The notes under the pieces were generated by a model. The model was given only the letters and a program-made list of their open reading frames with translations. It made no database searches and was not told where the DNA came from. Positions 48,859 through 61,500 of a DNA stretch of 64,000 nucleotides are shown piece by piece (within the stretch, counting starts at the first letter, position 1; each line of letters starts with the position of its first letter). The translations under genes were made by a program, and so were the position numbers. Source of the DNA: Colius striatus (Eukaryota; Chordata; Aves; Coliiformes; Coliidae); the NCBI RefSeq assembly GCF_028858725.1, contig NC_084790.1, positions 26,329,031 through 26,393,030 on the forward strand, written 5' to 3'.

Positions 48859-49545
48859 GCAACGCTACAGCCTTGGGACAGAGTGGCTGGAAAGCTGTCT
48901 GGCAGAAAAAAGCCTGGGGGCCAGTCTTACATAAGCCAGCAGTGTGGCCAGGCAGCCAAGAAGGCCAATGGTATCCTGGATCATATAAAAAATAGCATGA
49001 TCAGTAAGGACAAGGAAGTGATTGTCCCCTTGTACTCGGCACTGGTGAGGCCACACCTCAAATATTGTGCTCAGTTCTGGGCCCCTTACTACAAGGACAC
49101 TGAGGTGCTGGAGTGTGTCCAGAGACAGGCAACAAAGTTGGTGAAGTGTGTGGAAAACAAGTCTTCGGGGGTGTGGCTGAGGGAGATGTAGAAGTTTAGC
49201 CTAGGGAAGAGGAAGCTGAGAGGATACAATCACTCTCTACAACTACCTGAAGGAGAGTTGTACTGAGGGAGAGGTTAGTCTCTTCTCTCCAGTAACGAAT
49301 GATAGAACATGAGGAAATGGGCTCAAGTTGTGCCATGGGAAGTTTAGGTTGGAGATCAGGAAGAACTTTTTCACTGAGAGCACTGGAACAGGCTGCCCAG
49401 GGAGGTGGTGGAGTCACCACCCCTAGAGATATTCAAAAGATACAGAGATGGTATGGTTTAGTTTAGTGATGGGCTTGGAAATGTTAGGTTAGTGATTGGA
49501 CTTGATTTTAAAGGCCTTTTCCAACCACAATAATTCTGTGATTGT
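48859..49545 (+). repeat. CR1 LINE, ORF2 3' end and 3' UTR, about 690 bp
   Basis: Sense-strand CR1: GGCAACGCTACAGCCTTGGG, then AGCCAGCAGTGTGGCCAGG, CAAGAAGGCCAATGGTATCC, GTGATTGTCCCCTTGTACTC, ACACTGAGGTGCTGGAGTGT, GAACTTTTTCACTGAGAG, AGGCTGCCCAGGGAGGTGG and the end AATTCTGTGATTG. The RT C-terminus (KKANGIL, VIVPLYSALVRPHLKYC) is readable until a stop near 49190. It is a dead, 5'-truncated copy. Confidence 0.93.
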
Positions 49546-51560
49546 TCAACAAAACACCTCCAACCCCTTCTCTGTTCACATCCATTTTTCCCCAGTGCAA
49601 GCACCACTGGTGGTAGCTCCCTGGCTGGGTTTTTTAGTCTGTGAGATAGGCTCCCACTGACAGACCTTTTGTTTCTCTAGCTGCATTCCATGGACAGGCT
49701 AGAAACTCAAAGTAGTAAGTGCAATATATACGCTTCAACTTTGCAACACACACAGCAATATCTGGATGAAAGATCAGAGCAGGGTCATTGACTGCTGCTT
49801 CTAGAAGAGCAGAGTGGTAGAGGTGTCAGATGGAGATCATAAAAAGTAGGAGCCTTCCCTGTGAACAACAGACTACAAACGTTATCTGTATCATGTCGCT
49901 TCAGTTGCCCCCTTCCAGTGACCTGGAAGGCTTGTAAATTGTCTTCCTTGTGCCACTGCTTCAGCCCACTCATCCTTTGCATGCTCAGGTGGTGGTGAAA
50001 TGACCACAGCAGCTGCATGCCAGTGCGTGGACTTGGGTGTGGGGATAGCTTTTGTCTCTGGGTAGTGCTGAACCAGGGAGTCACGCTCACTGCTGCATAG
50101 CCTTCAGGGAGGTCACCATGGCAAGTCTTAAACCAAAAGGCATGCTATAAAGATGAAGGGAAGACAATCACCTTAAGTGGAGTAGGACAATAAATGGCAG
50201 GGGATGGATGTTAGCGCCTGTTTAAAGGCTTCAAGGAAATAATAAAGCTGTAACATTAATTAAAATTTTAACTGTTGCTTGCCCTGTATCAATCAGAGTA
50301 ATTCAATCCAGTTACTTACGACATTCAATCTTAAACCACACTAAATCAAAATCATTAATAATGTGAACACATAAGATCTGTTTTGCTGCAGAAACATTAA
50401 TGGTCTAGGGTGAAAAAAAAAATCAATGGTACATTTCAATACAAAAGTCATCTGAGCCTTCACTATAGAAGTAATAAGGCATTTATTATTTCAAGAGCCC
50501 TGCATTCACAATATCCCCTTTCAAAAGAAAACACCCCTTCCTTCCCATTTTTTATGAGGCTAATTTGTAGTATGTCACCACTGTGAGATTTCTCAATGTT
50601 TTCAGAACAAGACAGTAAGAGTAAGCCACAGATGAATGATGTGTAGTTAAAATCAATAAACCTTATAACTAGTCACTAAGGGAACTGATTTTATGCCTAT
50701 AAAAATAAAACAATTATAGCAATATTAATGGCAGATTCATCATAGTAATATAAAAAGTCCAAGTGTGCTTGTCTGTTGGGAATCTTTAATTCATCCTTCT
50801 GTATTAATAATTCACAAGGTAGGAGAAATGGAACCGACTTCAAAAACAAGCTTTAACTTGTAGTAATTCACCCTGTAAAGAAAAAAAAAAACAACCAAAC
50901 CAAAAAACAAACCACAAAACTAAAAAAGACCAGTAAAACTTTAAAAAACAGTTTTGACAATCAATAAAACGGGATATGCAGGAAAGGGCAAAAGTTAAAG
51001 CCTCAAAAACCTGATCAGTAGATCTGCCTTTTTTTCATGTCACGGTTAGCGATTTCGTATTATTGTATACTGTGTTAACTGCACTTTAACAAAACAGGTG
51101 GTATAGCCACATAAAGTATCTTATTTTGTGGAAATGCAGGTCAAGCAGAGCAAAGAGCTTTTGTTTCTTTTAGTCATCAGGTCCTCTGTTTTTAAGCATC
51201 TATTCATTTGGGGGGAGGGAGGGCAGTACAGATACAATAGAAAAAAAAATGCATGTAGTTTTTAGCACATAGAGCTGCTCTAAAACAGGTATTAGAGACT
51301 AGAGTTCCACTAATACCATCCAAGGTGTTGCTATGGGCCTTTTTCAGGGTCAGCTGAAAGAGGTCTGCTGCCACTGGTCCTGGGCCTCACATCGCCTGCT
51401 GGGAGACGACAATGCCATGGGCCCAGCGGGGAGACACAGCCTGGCTGCAGGGGCCTAGGGAGAAGCCCTGGGCACACAGACTAGCAACTGCATGGTAGAT
51501 GCAGCCTCTGATATCCGTGCCTAGGACACGTCTTTCAAAGTGGCCCATAGACACCAGGAA
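49546..51560. other. Intergenic between CR1 and the ZNF608 3' end
   Basis: Mostly AT-rich, with an A/C-rich low-complexity run at 50878-50930 and a compact GC-rich block at about 51350-51510. It may include longer alternative 3' UTR: another TTTATT (AATAAA on the minus strand) lies near 50482. Confidence 0.4.
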
Positions 51561-51582
51561 AGTACAAAAACATCTTTCTTAA

Positions 51583-51588
51583 TTTATT
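51583..51588 (-). terminator. ZNF608: Candidate distal polyadenylation signal AATAAA
   Basis: TTTATT on the + strand. Downstream on the gene strand comes a T- and GT-rich region suited to a cleavage-stimulation element. This would give a 3' UTR near 1 kb. Confidence 0.5.
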
Positions 51589-52123
51589 CTGATTGCCAAA
51601 TTATTTAAGGCAGGTATAAAAATCAAAGCATTCAATACACATTTTACATAAAATAAACTAGATTACAGCATAAAACAAGTAACCAGGCAATGGTATTAAA
51701 GTCTCTCTTCTAAAACTGGGTAATTGTAAACATTAAAAAAAAGACTGCAGGACTATTCAAGTAATAGAACAATCACAGATGTCTTCTGGTATGCAGGCTA
51801 TTAGGTTATCTGCCATTCAAGATTATCAAAAAAGACATTTCATTATTCACAGATGCTCATTATCTCCATTTAAAATCTATACATTATATACAACACAGTT
51901 TTTGTGGTACTAGAATCCCCATGCCTTCCAAAGGTATATTTTTCACAATACACAATTACAATGAAACAGTGAATACAGTAACATTTTACACTGATGCATC
52001 TTAATAGGAGCCACCAAATAGACGTCTACATTGTACCAAAGTGTCATCACAGTTAGCCTCTCTGAGAGCCTGGGAAATATCAGAAGGGTATGCAAGGTTC
52101 AGGCACACTGATACATAACATTA

Positions 52124-52129
52124 TTTATT
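52124..52129 (-). terminator. ZNF608: Candidate proximal polyadenylation signal AATAAA
   Basis: TTTATT on the + strand within ATTATTTATTTAC. This would give a 3' UTR of about 450 bases. Confidence 0.35.
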
Positions 52130-52314
52130 TACAATTCGAAAGAAAAGGGAAAAAAAAAAGGAAAAAAAACAAGAAAAAGAAGAGAAAGGAAACAACTTTT
52201 TGCAGTTAACGCTTTCTAAACATGACAAATACATATCTCCTTTCACTGTGTTGGTTCACAACTTAGCAGCAGACCCTGTGTGTGAGCCTTGGTACTGATA
52301 CAAAAAAAGTAAAG

Positions 52315-52378
52315 AATATATATATATTTTTATATATATATGTATATATATATATACGCATATATATATATATATATA
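52315..52378. repeat. TA-rich dinucleotide tract in the ZNF608 3' UTR
   Basis: Runs of TA broken by TTTT, TGTA and TACGCA; probably length-variable. Confidence 0.9.
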
Positions 52379-52564
52379 AAAAAACAGAAGTCTAATTACA
52401 GCAACATTTGTTACTCTGTGATAAAATCTGCAATTTACAAAAATGAAATGACTGGTTTTTGCCTGCCATTAAGGCATTTCAAATTAACACCATGGAACTG
52501 ATGTCTGTAATAAAGCGCTTCCTCATGTGATCCAGTCACATGACAACGTATATCCCCAAACTCA

Positions 52565-52571
52565 TCATTCT
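52565..52571 (-). CDS. ZNF608: ZNF608 terminal exon, coding part (7 nt)
   Basis: A GAA TGA: completes the split Arg codon, adds Glu and stops, giving the family ending QRRE. The rest of this exon is 3' UTR. The strong acceptor and exact family ending make the call firm despite its size. Confidence 0.85.
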
Positions 52572-55500
52572 CTGAAAAGAAAAAAGAAGAACGTTTTAGT
52601 ATGCAGTACCCTTTCCCCTTGTTTCATTTGTTTTGTTTTTTCCTCAGATACATCATTAAATAAAATTTGCCCAGTATTCTCAATCCCAGGAAGGAAAGAC
52701 ACCAAGCCATATCCTTGTCGCTTCCCTGCCAGGAACAACATACAAACAAGTAACCTATGCCAGGATTTATCTTCTGGGTTCTGGCACCCTAGCACCCATC
52801 AGCTCTTTTAGGGCTGCAAACCTTTCTCACACCAGCTTAAGAGCCTTACTTGTCTGCTTGTGTTCAAGAGAGACACCCGTAACCACGGAACGTTACACAA
52901 TTTAATACATTAAAACTCCTAGGCTTAACATGGCAGTGATGGAAGAAACTCTAATGTTGAAGTTGCTTTGGGTTTTTCACTTGAGATCATTGTAATACAG
53001 AGGAGTCTCCCTCCTCTTGAAGAGTAAGGATGATGATTGAAGAATAACTTGTACTGAAAACCTAGGAAGTAACTGAGAGGTGAATGCATGGAAGGGCTAT
53101 GTAACTTAAAATTGGTGTCATCTCTCATGGACTCCCAAGTAAACCTCTCCAAAAGCAAAATCAGCAAACCAGGTAGACTTAAATTTTCCAGATAGTACAC
53201 GGATCTAACAAAATGTGAACTTCAATCCCCTTTTATGGAACATTTGGATCCTTAATTATATTTCATAATGACTTGTTTTATCTTAATATCAATCCTTAAA
53301 ACATAGGGCTATGTTGGAAAGACTTAGAAGACAGTCTACTTCTTTCTTAATAATCAATGTTACAGTTAAAAGACACAACTAAGGACAAAATGTCAACTTA
53401 AAAAGAATAAAACTACAATTAACCCAAGGTTACAAGTTTTTCCTCATCCTTAAAAACTGTGTCATGCAAGGAAGTGCAGGTCATCAAGCTTTATCATAAA
53501 ATCTCTTATTTGCTTTCTCTTCTCTATGATATATAACTTAAGATTTACTAGCTACTTACCTTCTTTGTGCAGGAAACATACCAGATGCAGATGCCTGCGC
53601 AGCCACCTGCTGAGTGGCAACAAGGGCAGCAGAGGTCAATCCTGATGGAAAGAAGACACAAAAGAATGTTGATGTACTTCTGGTTTTAATGGATTTTTGT
53701 GCTCAGAGAAATGTTAGGGAGCACATCTAAGGCAAACAGATAAAAATCTGCCACTGTTGGAAAATGGTGCAGTTTAAACACGAGGTAAATGGCAAATATT
53801 CCAGACAACAGTGTTGACAGTCTGCCCATTATGATCAATATTCTTTCATATAGTCAACTGAATTATCCTTGATAGATATTTTACAAGAAAATACAGCATT
53901 CCTACTTATTGTATTCCTTTACAAGTACTGCACGGCATGATGCTAAGTGCATTGTACGAGTTCTTGAATAGGAAGCTCAGTAGAAATAATAGGTAGCAGG
54001 AAACAACAAGAATAAAAAGTCACAGTGAATTACAGAAACGACATGCCAGCTGCTCAGAATACAATACTTCCATAATAACTTATCATTTTTACAGTTTTCC
54101 TACTGAACAAGCATAATGCATCCCAAAAGGCATATGGAATCACTGAATCAGACTGAGAAATGTCAAGACTTTTACACAGGAAAAATAACTGCTGAGGCAC
54201 CAAGTGAACATAATGAATTAACATCATTTAGCCACCAATTGTGATAGCATGTACTTTGCTGCATGGGAGGAAATCTCCTTTTAATCCAGCTAGAGTCCAG
54301 GGTTAGAGAAAAACAGTCAAAGACTGGTGTAAAACCCAGGGAGAATGAATCGTATCTTACTGTGACGCTTTTTCCCTGACTGCAACTTTGTGCACTCCAT
54401 TCGCCAAAATACAAAGAGCCCTCTTTCAGGCAGTCAAATTATAACAAGCTCAAACCCTTGTGAATGCAATGTCTCGTACATAAAATATGTTCTGTATAAA
54501 AAGCTTTTGTCTTTGCTATGCTTCTTCCATTGCTTACATAACCCCAATTATATAAAAAGAAGGTTGTTTCGTTTAGGTTTTTTGCTGCCTTTCAGACAGT
54601 TAATGTCAGTTTGCAATAGGAATCAAAACACTCACAGGAACGACAGCCTAACTAGTACATCTTTAATAATGCTCTAACACTCGTTTTGAAAATGAAACTT
54701 GCAGTTTCTCAGTCATGAAGCTATTAATTTGTTGTTAGTCCATGCTGTGAATTTCCAAGTCTTCTTCCTAAATGTAAAGCACTTCTGATTTAACATGGGG
54801 ATCTCTATGCAAAATGCCTCACATAGGCAGGATTTCCAGTGTCAAGATAACAAGCTCCATGAAGGAAGCTAATCACACCTTTGGAAATCTGCTGCTCACC
54901 TTGAAATGGGTCATATTGTCCAGGTATAAGGGGGTAACCCATTCCAACATGTGTGTGATGGTGCGTATGGAGATGTCGCTGGCTGAATGGAGAGTGACGG
55001 TCTCGTTCCCTCTCTGCTTCCCGTTCACGCTCAGCTGCTGATTTTTCCACAGGCTAGTAACAGAAAGTGAAAGAAAACTTATGTGAGAATGTCAAAAGGG
55101 ACGAAATCACACCAAAATCACACCTGGCCACAACTTTTTGAATTCAAAGGATGAAGATGACTTTTTTCTGAAGTATCTCTACCAGTTTATTTGTGCTTGA
55201 TTATAATCTAAGCCTGGTGTAATGGAAGATTTTCCAAGGCACAGAGATTTTGAGGAAATGTACTGCAGCTTGAAGCCACCATGACAACTTTTGGACTCCC
55301 TTAAGCTTGGCTGACTTGCCAATGCCTAAACAACATAGGTGAGCTGCTGAGAGCTGATATAAATAAAGCCTCAGCCTTTTTTAATGCACTATGAGGATCA
55401 AGCTTGCCTGAACAGAAAGAAAGTCCTTTTAAAAATTGCCAGTGACTTGTAAACTATTAAAATTAGCACCAACTTATCAGAAAATAAAATAACAGTGTTT

Positions 55501-58500
55501 GCTCCAGTATGGAAATCTTCAGACCTTGAGGCTAGTAATCTGCTGTTTCGCTTCTTGTCAAACGTAGGGAGAAGTTAGTACCGAGTCCCCCAGCTCAACT
55601 TATTTCATTACCTGTTTCCAAATAGGAGTTTCTTCTTTAACTACAATAAACTGTGCATCAAGAAGTATCTCTAATTCTGCATTTCTGTATGAGTTCATCC
55701 ATTTTAGAGAGGAGGACTCTGAACACAGAACTGTGTTACACATGCCACTTCCAGTTAATGCCCTGGAAGTATCCTGACTATAAATTGCTTTTATTTTAGG
55801 TGATACTATAAAGAAGAATCATGCATTCAGAGTCTGGTGCCAGATAGTGTGCTTAAAATGATCTCCTCTACTCCTCCCTATGTGTACCACTCTTCAATAA
55901 CAACAGATGAAGCCTTACAACGGGGGACTTGCTGCGATACTGGTTAGCATGCTGCTGGAGCAAATCCAGTGCTTTGGACTCAGTGGTTGATTTTGCATTG
56001 ATGCTTGGGCTGGTATTGACTTTCTCCGCCTCTTCTCTTCCTGACACCTTCCCATAAACTGGATAATGAAATCCTGGAGAGAGATAGGCCCCTGCAGATA
56101 AACAATAAACACCACATCAAGCTACCGGTTTTAAATTTTGGCTATATTGGGGTGGGAAGAGGCAATGCCAAGATAGAGGATTACATCAAAAACTGGATCA
56201 TGTGACTATCAAACGGCACCTTTGCTCTTCAATTTCTTCACCTAATTTACCCTGATGAATAGAGGTTATAAAGAGGGTTGAGCTGACAGCCATTTCAGAC
56301 ATTTATGTGTCCTCTTTAAGTGAAAGGAATAGTAACTATAATGGTTCTGACAGTAAGTGCTTAGAATATTTTTATAGGCAATAAACTACCTGCCAGTCTA
56401 ATGGCAATAGCAGACTGTCAAGGGTTGAGAAAACTGTAGCTGGGAACTGTGACAGTTCATAAAAAGAGTATCTTATACTAAATCAGTTTAATCCAAAGAA
56501 CTTTCCCTCTTGGAAGCACAAGCAAAACAAACATCACCCATGAAACTTCTGCATTATCCTAGCTACTAACAGAAATATTAAAATGTAGGTTTTACTGCAC
56601 TTTGAAGGTGTAAATCTTAACTAGTGTACAAAGTAAATTTCAGAATACATACCAGGATAGCTGTGCATTAGGACAGGAGAGACTGCACGATAGGCTGGAT
56701 GGCTGGGATCGTACATCTGTGGATAAGGATAAGCATGCAAGTACTGGATATATGACTGATGCTGACTCATTGGTGAGGAAACTGCTACTCTAGCACCCCG
56801 AGAGTCCTTCCAATTTACAGGAGTCTTTCGATCATCATTTTTTATCTTGCTCTCATCCACTGATTGCGAATCAGAACGCTTGACCTCTTTAGGCTCCTCT
56901 TTAATGGCTGCTAATGAGACAGGAAGGTTAGGCAGGGAACTTTCCTTGTTAGGTGTTTTTCTAGGGCTGTCTTCTTTTAACTTTTTCTCACGATCAAGTT
57001 CTTCTGATTTTTGTTGATCAAGGTACTTGGGCTGATAGACATAATGATGCCATGTTCGTGAATCTGGGTCCTAATATGGAGGAGAAAAAAAATTTTGTTC
57101 TGAACTTAGATGTTGAAATAAGATTGTTGTTGGTGTATTTTTAATAGCTGTTTTAAAAACACATTCCTATTGCATAAAGGAGAGGTTTGCGTTCTACAGA
57201 GCTGAAAGTCAAACCAATATTCCCATGAAAGAGCAAGAGACTATTATAAAAATTTAATTCAATTGCTTCATCTTATATCCTTCTTCGTGGCTTTAACTAG
57301 TTTAATCATGAAACACATATGCATTGTATCAAAGTTCTGAGTCCAAGCTATTAATAAAATATTTTAATTAAAGTCCATAGAGAGTTTTTCCTACTAAAGA
57401 GCAAAAAACATCTGTGAACCACAAAATTAAAGCTGGCTAATGATATACCAGAGCACTTAAGATTACCTGGAACAATGAACTTGAAAAACTGATCTAGCTG
57501 GAAAGATGTTAATGCTACTTCTGATATTGCAGACATTAAGAAATCAGTGGAAGAAGGCAGACATTAGGGCAGACTTCCTCATCTGACAGTCTTACTTCAA
57601 GTTGTAAAATTACACATGGATAAGTACTTATAGGATCAGGACAATGTGGCTTAAAGGACATCATAAGTACCTTTTTGCATAGCATATTACGTAGACCAGT
57701 CTCTGAACACATTTTGGAATTAGGTACGTGAGTACAAGACTACACCAAATCAATACTTAGTAGAAACAGGACAACTCTTTTTTTTCTTTTTTTCAAATAT
57801 ATGACATGCAAGAATTAACTGTAAACACTGTGTCCAGTTGATGCATACTTATGACACATACAACAGAAACGTAAGCACAGAACTAGAGGCTTGGACTGTC
57901 TGGTTCAAATACTTGTTTGAATCAGCAGAAATCTTCTCCTACTCCAGGTTGTACCATCTCACTTCCTTTTGAGCTCCCTGACTCCCACTACCCTGACCCT
58001 GCCCGTACCTTGAAAGATAGTCCATAAGGGTGAAGTCTGGGATATGCCATACACCAGAACATGAAAGCACCATGCATTGAGGCTCCAGTTCAGAGCACAC
58101 AGACAGTTGCATTGTCTCAAATGAAGGCAACGTGACAGCTAGGAAGGTCAGCATGAAGCCACTGGATGAAATTCTGGTTCCACTAAAGTCAATGGCAAAA
58201 CTACCACTGACTTAAATGGAGAAAGGATTTCATCTATTGTGTTGGTCTGTAGGGGCTTGAGTTTGGTTGAGGAGAGGAACTTAACTGCTTCAAAAAGGTC
58301 ACCTCGGGTTAAGATAAAGAGCTGAGCTTCAAGTCAACTCTTCAAAGAACCAGTTCACCCATCTTTAGTAAATGCCAACTGTCATTTAACAGAAAAAGGA
58401 AACACTTCAAACCATGTTTCAAATCTACTTTAAGTCCTCTCACAATGAAAGCTGCTTATTTTGCTTGGAGTTTCTTATTTCTGAACTAAGCAAACTACTT

Positions 58501-61500
58501 AGAATTTACATCTAAAAGAAAAATCTAATTCTATTTTAATCATCCATGTAACTTAAAATAGTTTATACAGGTCTTCAGCCTGGATTCTGTCACCACCTTT
58601 ACTAGAATTTTTTTTTTCCCTATTTTCAAACAGCTCTGCTTCTGGTCTATTCACAGACTACGTATACCATTCAGCATCAAAAAAGGATGGCAGAACTTGT
58701 TTGGCTGCAATAGTAGGAGACCATGGCAGAATCAGGGACAAAATCTCACATGACTTAAGGATAAATCAAGACACTCTTGTTCCATTTCCTGTGATCTCAC
58801 CTGTTTAAATCTTGTGGTTGGATCTACTCCAGTTTGCTTCATGGAGTCCATAACAGATTTCATCTCTACAGCTTCCTTTATAAGCTGGTGGTTTTCCATT
58901 TGTTTGGCTTTAAAACTGTCAGACTGAAGCTGCTGCTGGTGATTGGAAAGGATCTGTGATTTGCTTGTCTCCTCGCCTTTGTTAGGGACTGATGGCCCTA
59001 TTTTAGTGTTATTTTTGCTGGACTCTGGCACTGAAGGGGCCTTTGAAATAGTGGCAGATGGAATATTCTTCTGCTTGTTGTCATCCTTCCCAATCTCCTT
59101 CATGGAGGGGTCATTCTTCCTTTCACAGTCCCTCCCAGTTTGTGCCATTTTCTGTTCTGCTAGTCTCTGGTCCTCATAGTATTTTTCATACTGCTGCCTG
59201 TAACCAGGGTTAGAGGCCATTAAGGACTTTTGGTCCACATAGAGCCCATAAGCATACTGTCCGTAATAAAGTGACTGAGCAAGTGCAGGGTGTCTTTGCG
59301 TTATTACTGACTGATGTTGTGGCTGCAAATTAGAGGAAGTGCTTTCACTTTTCTTGGCATCTGAGGGTTCTGTCTTCTCCTTCTTTTCAGCCTCTTCCTC
59401 AGCCTCCTTTTTAATCTTCAGCCCCTGTGGGGTACTGCTGTTCCCAGCTGCTGGGGCACTGACCTGTCCAGAGTGCATGTAGCTTGGGGAATAATAAGGA
59501 TCGTAGCCATGGTAATAGGGAGAATGGGACTCTTTCGCTTGAGTCGATTGTGCTGTAGTTGAAGAATGGCCTTTTACAACACCATCCTTATTAGAAATAA
59601 TATCCGACGGAGAGCTAGCCTTTGACCTCATGCCCTCTGACCTGCTGTCAGAGCCACCATCATCGGCTGCATCAGAAATATCCGAGTAAGCGGGGCTGTT
59701 GGTTTTAGTGGCCGCGCTGTCTGCACCATTTTGTGTCAACACATGCAGTGGTGCCATGCCAGATTGTCCATTCACCAAAGTGCTGCATTCCATCCTGGAG
59801 GCACTCCCTATGGAAGGGCTGGGTGCATTGTCTGTGAACGTATAAACCTTATCAGCTTCAGCCTTAATACTTGCCATCCTGCTCTCTTGAGACTCTGACA
59901 GTCCATTAGCTAGCACTTCATTCTTGTTGAGATGGTCCTTTAAAAAATGTCCAGATAAGTCCTTCCCAGACCCTTTTGAATCCTCCAGCTTTCCCAGCTT
60001 AGAATCTATCTTGGGACTTCCCGTCTCTTTGCTTTCTTTGTCCTTCAGCTTTCGCTTCTCCTTTTTCTTTTTCTCTTTGAGTGATGTGAGAGCTGGGTTT
60101 ACAGTGCTTGGCTCTCCCATAATTGTGGGCTTTGGTTGAATAGGTTTTAGCGGAGGACTCTTTGGTGTAGCCTGAACAATAGTAGTTGTTAGAGAGGGCA
60201 GTCCCGGAATTGTCCCTGTAGTGGTGGTTGTAAAGGCTGTAGTAGGTATAGCTATTAATTGTGGAGGAGTTGGTGCTGGTGCTGGTGCAATGGGCCTGGC
60301 TGTTTTCAGTTTGGAAAGGTTTTTATCCACTTTGCAATTGTTCGCTTTCTTGCCTTTATCACCTAAACTCTTCTTGTCAATTAAGCCCTCAGCCTCCAAC
60401 TTTGGCATTTCAGTTTGCAAATTGCCATCTGTTACTGAGCAACTATCTAGTGTGGCTGCCATGTTAGAAATCAGTGGAAGGCTGTTCAGCTCACTGTTGA
60501 GACCCTTCTTTTTGCCAGAATTCTTGCCAGTTTTGGAACTGATAATTGAACCAGGGCCATTGCTGGTCAGTTCCCTTTTTCCCTTGGGAGTCCCTGGGGT
60601 AGTGATGGAGGAAGGAGATATTGGTGCTTTTAGTGGATCAAAGCCTGGCAAATTTGTGCTTGGCTCACTGCATTCAAGTGCCACGTTACTCAATGCTTCC
60701 TCACAGTCTGAAATTTTGTCTTCACTGTCAGGCTCAAACTCCAGCTTACTTTCTGGGTCTAAATGTGCATGAGCCTGGTGGTATCGTAGTCCATTAATGT
60801 GCTTGTACTTTTTGTTGCAGTTGGGGTGAGGACAATCAATCAGCACTGGAGAAGAACAGCCTTGGTCCAAAAAAGTAGTCTCGGGTTTCCCCTGTGGGGT
60901 GGTAGGAGTGCTTCTAGAGTTAGTACGAACACGTTTTCCAGATTTATTGTCCTCTGAACTGGAGTTCAAATCTAGCTCCATTGGAGGCTTAGTTTTCCTC
61001 TTGTTTGTGGATGAGGAGCTTGCTTTGACTTCATCCATGGCACAGTTTGGGGGTGTCCTGCGCCCGCTTGAGTTAAGGCTGCCCCTCCTCCCCTTCCCAT
61101 TGGCACCACCTCGATTCTTATTCTGTAGTCCTCTGGACTCTGCAAAGCTTGCATCGTTCCCAGGTACAGTTGCAGCAGACCTTGCCCGCTTTCCCCTGCC
61201 CCGTCCTCCGCGCATTTCCAAGTCACTTGTTGGCGACTCACAAAATCTATATAAACAAGAGCAGATATCATCATCAGGAGCTGTGAGCTGAATAAGTACC
61301 AAAAGACCACCATTTCCCTTAACAGAACATTTGTACATGTTAAGAGAAAGATGTCCTTCTTCCAAATGAGAATGTTGCAGTCTGAGAGGGAAAGTCATTA
61401 AAAAAGCACAAAACCAACAAGAACAAGACCATTTAGTTAGAACAATGTGGAGAAAAAAATATGCAAACTTATGGAAATGCATTTTTAATTTACTGCCCTC

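Larger units (their letters stand above)
51565..52564 (-). other. ZNF608: ZNF608 3' UTR (likely extent)
   Basis: Follows the ZNF608 stop codon (52565-52567). The extent is inferred from the AATAAA at 51583-51588 (minus strand), followed on the gene strand by a T/G-rich stretch. An earlier AATAAA at 52124-52129 could give a shorter form. It contains a (TA)-rich tract at 52315-52378. Confidence 0.55.

Noticed and set aside
60221..61291. Plus-strand open frames of 183 and 130 codons
   Set aside because: Shadows opposite the ZNF608 main exon, which has clear protein homology on the minus strand.
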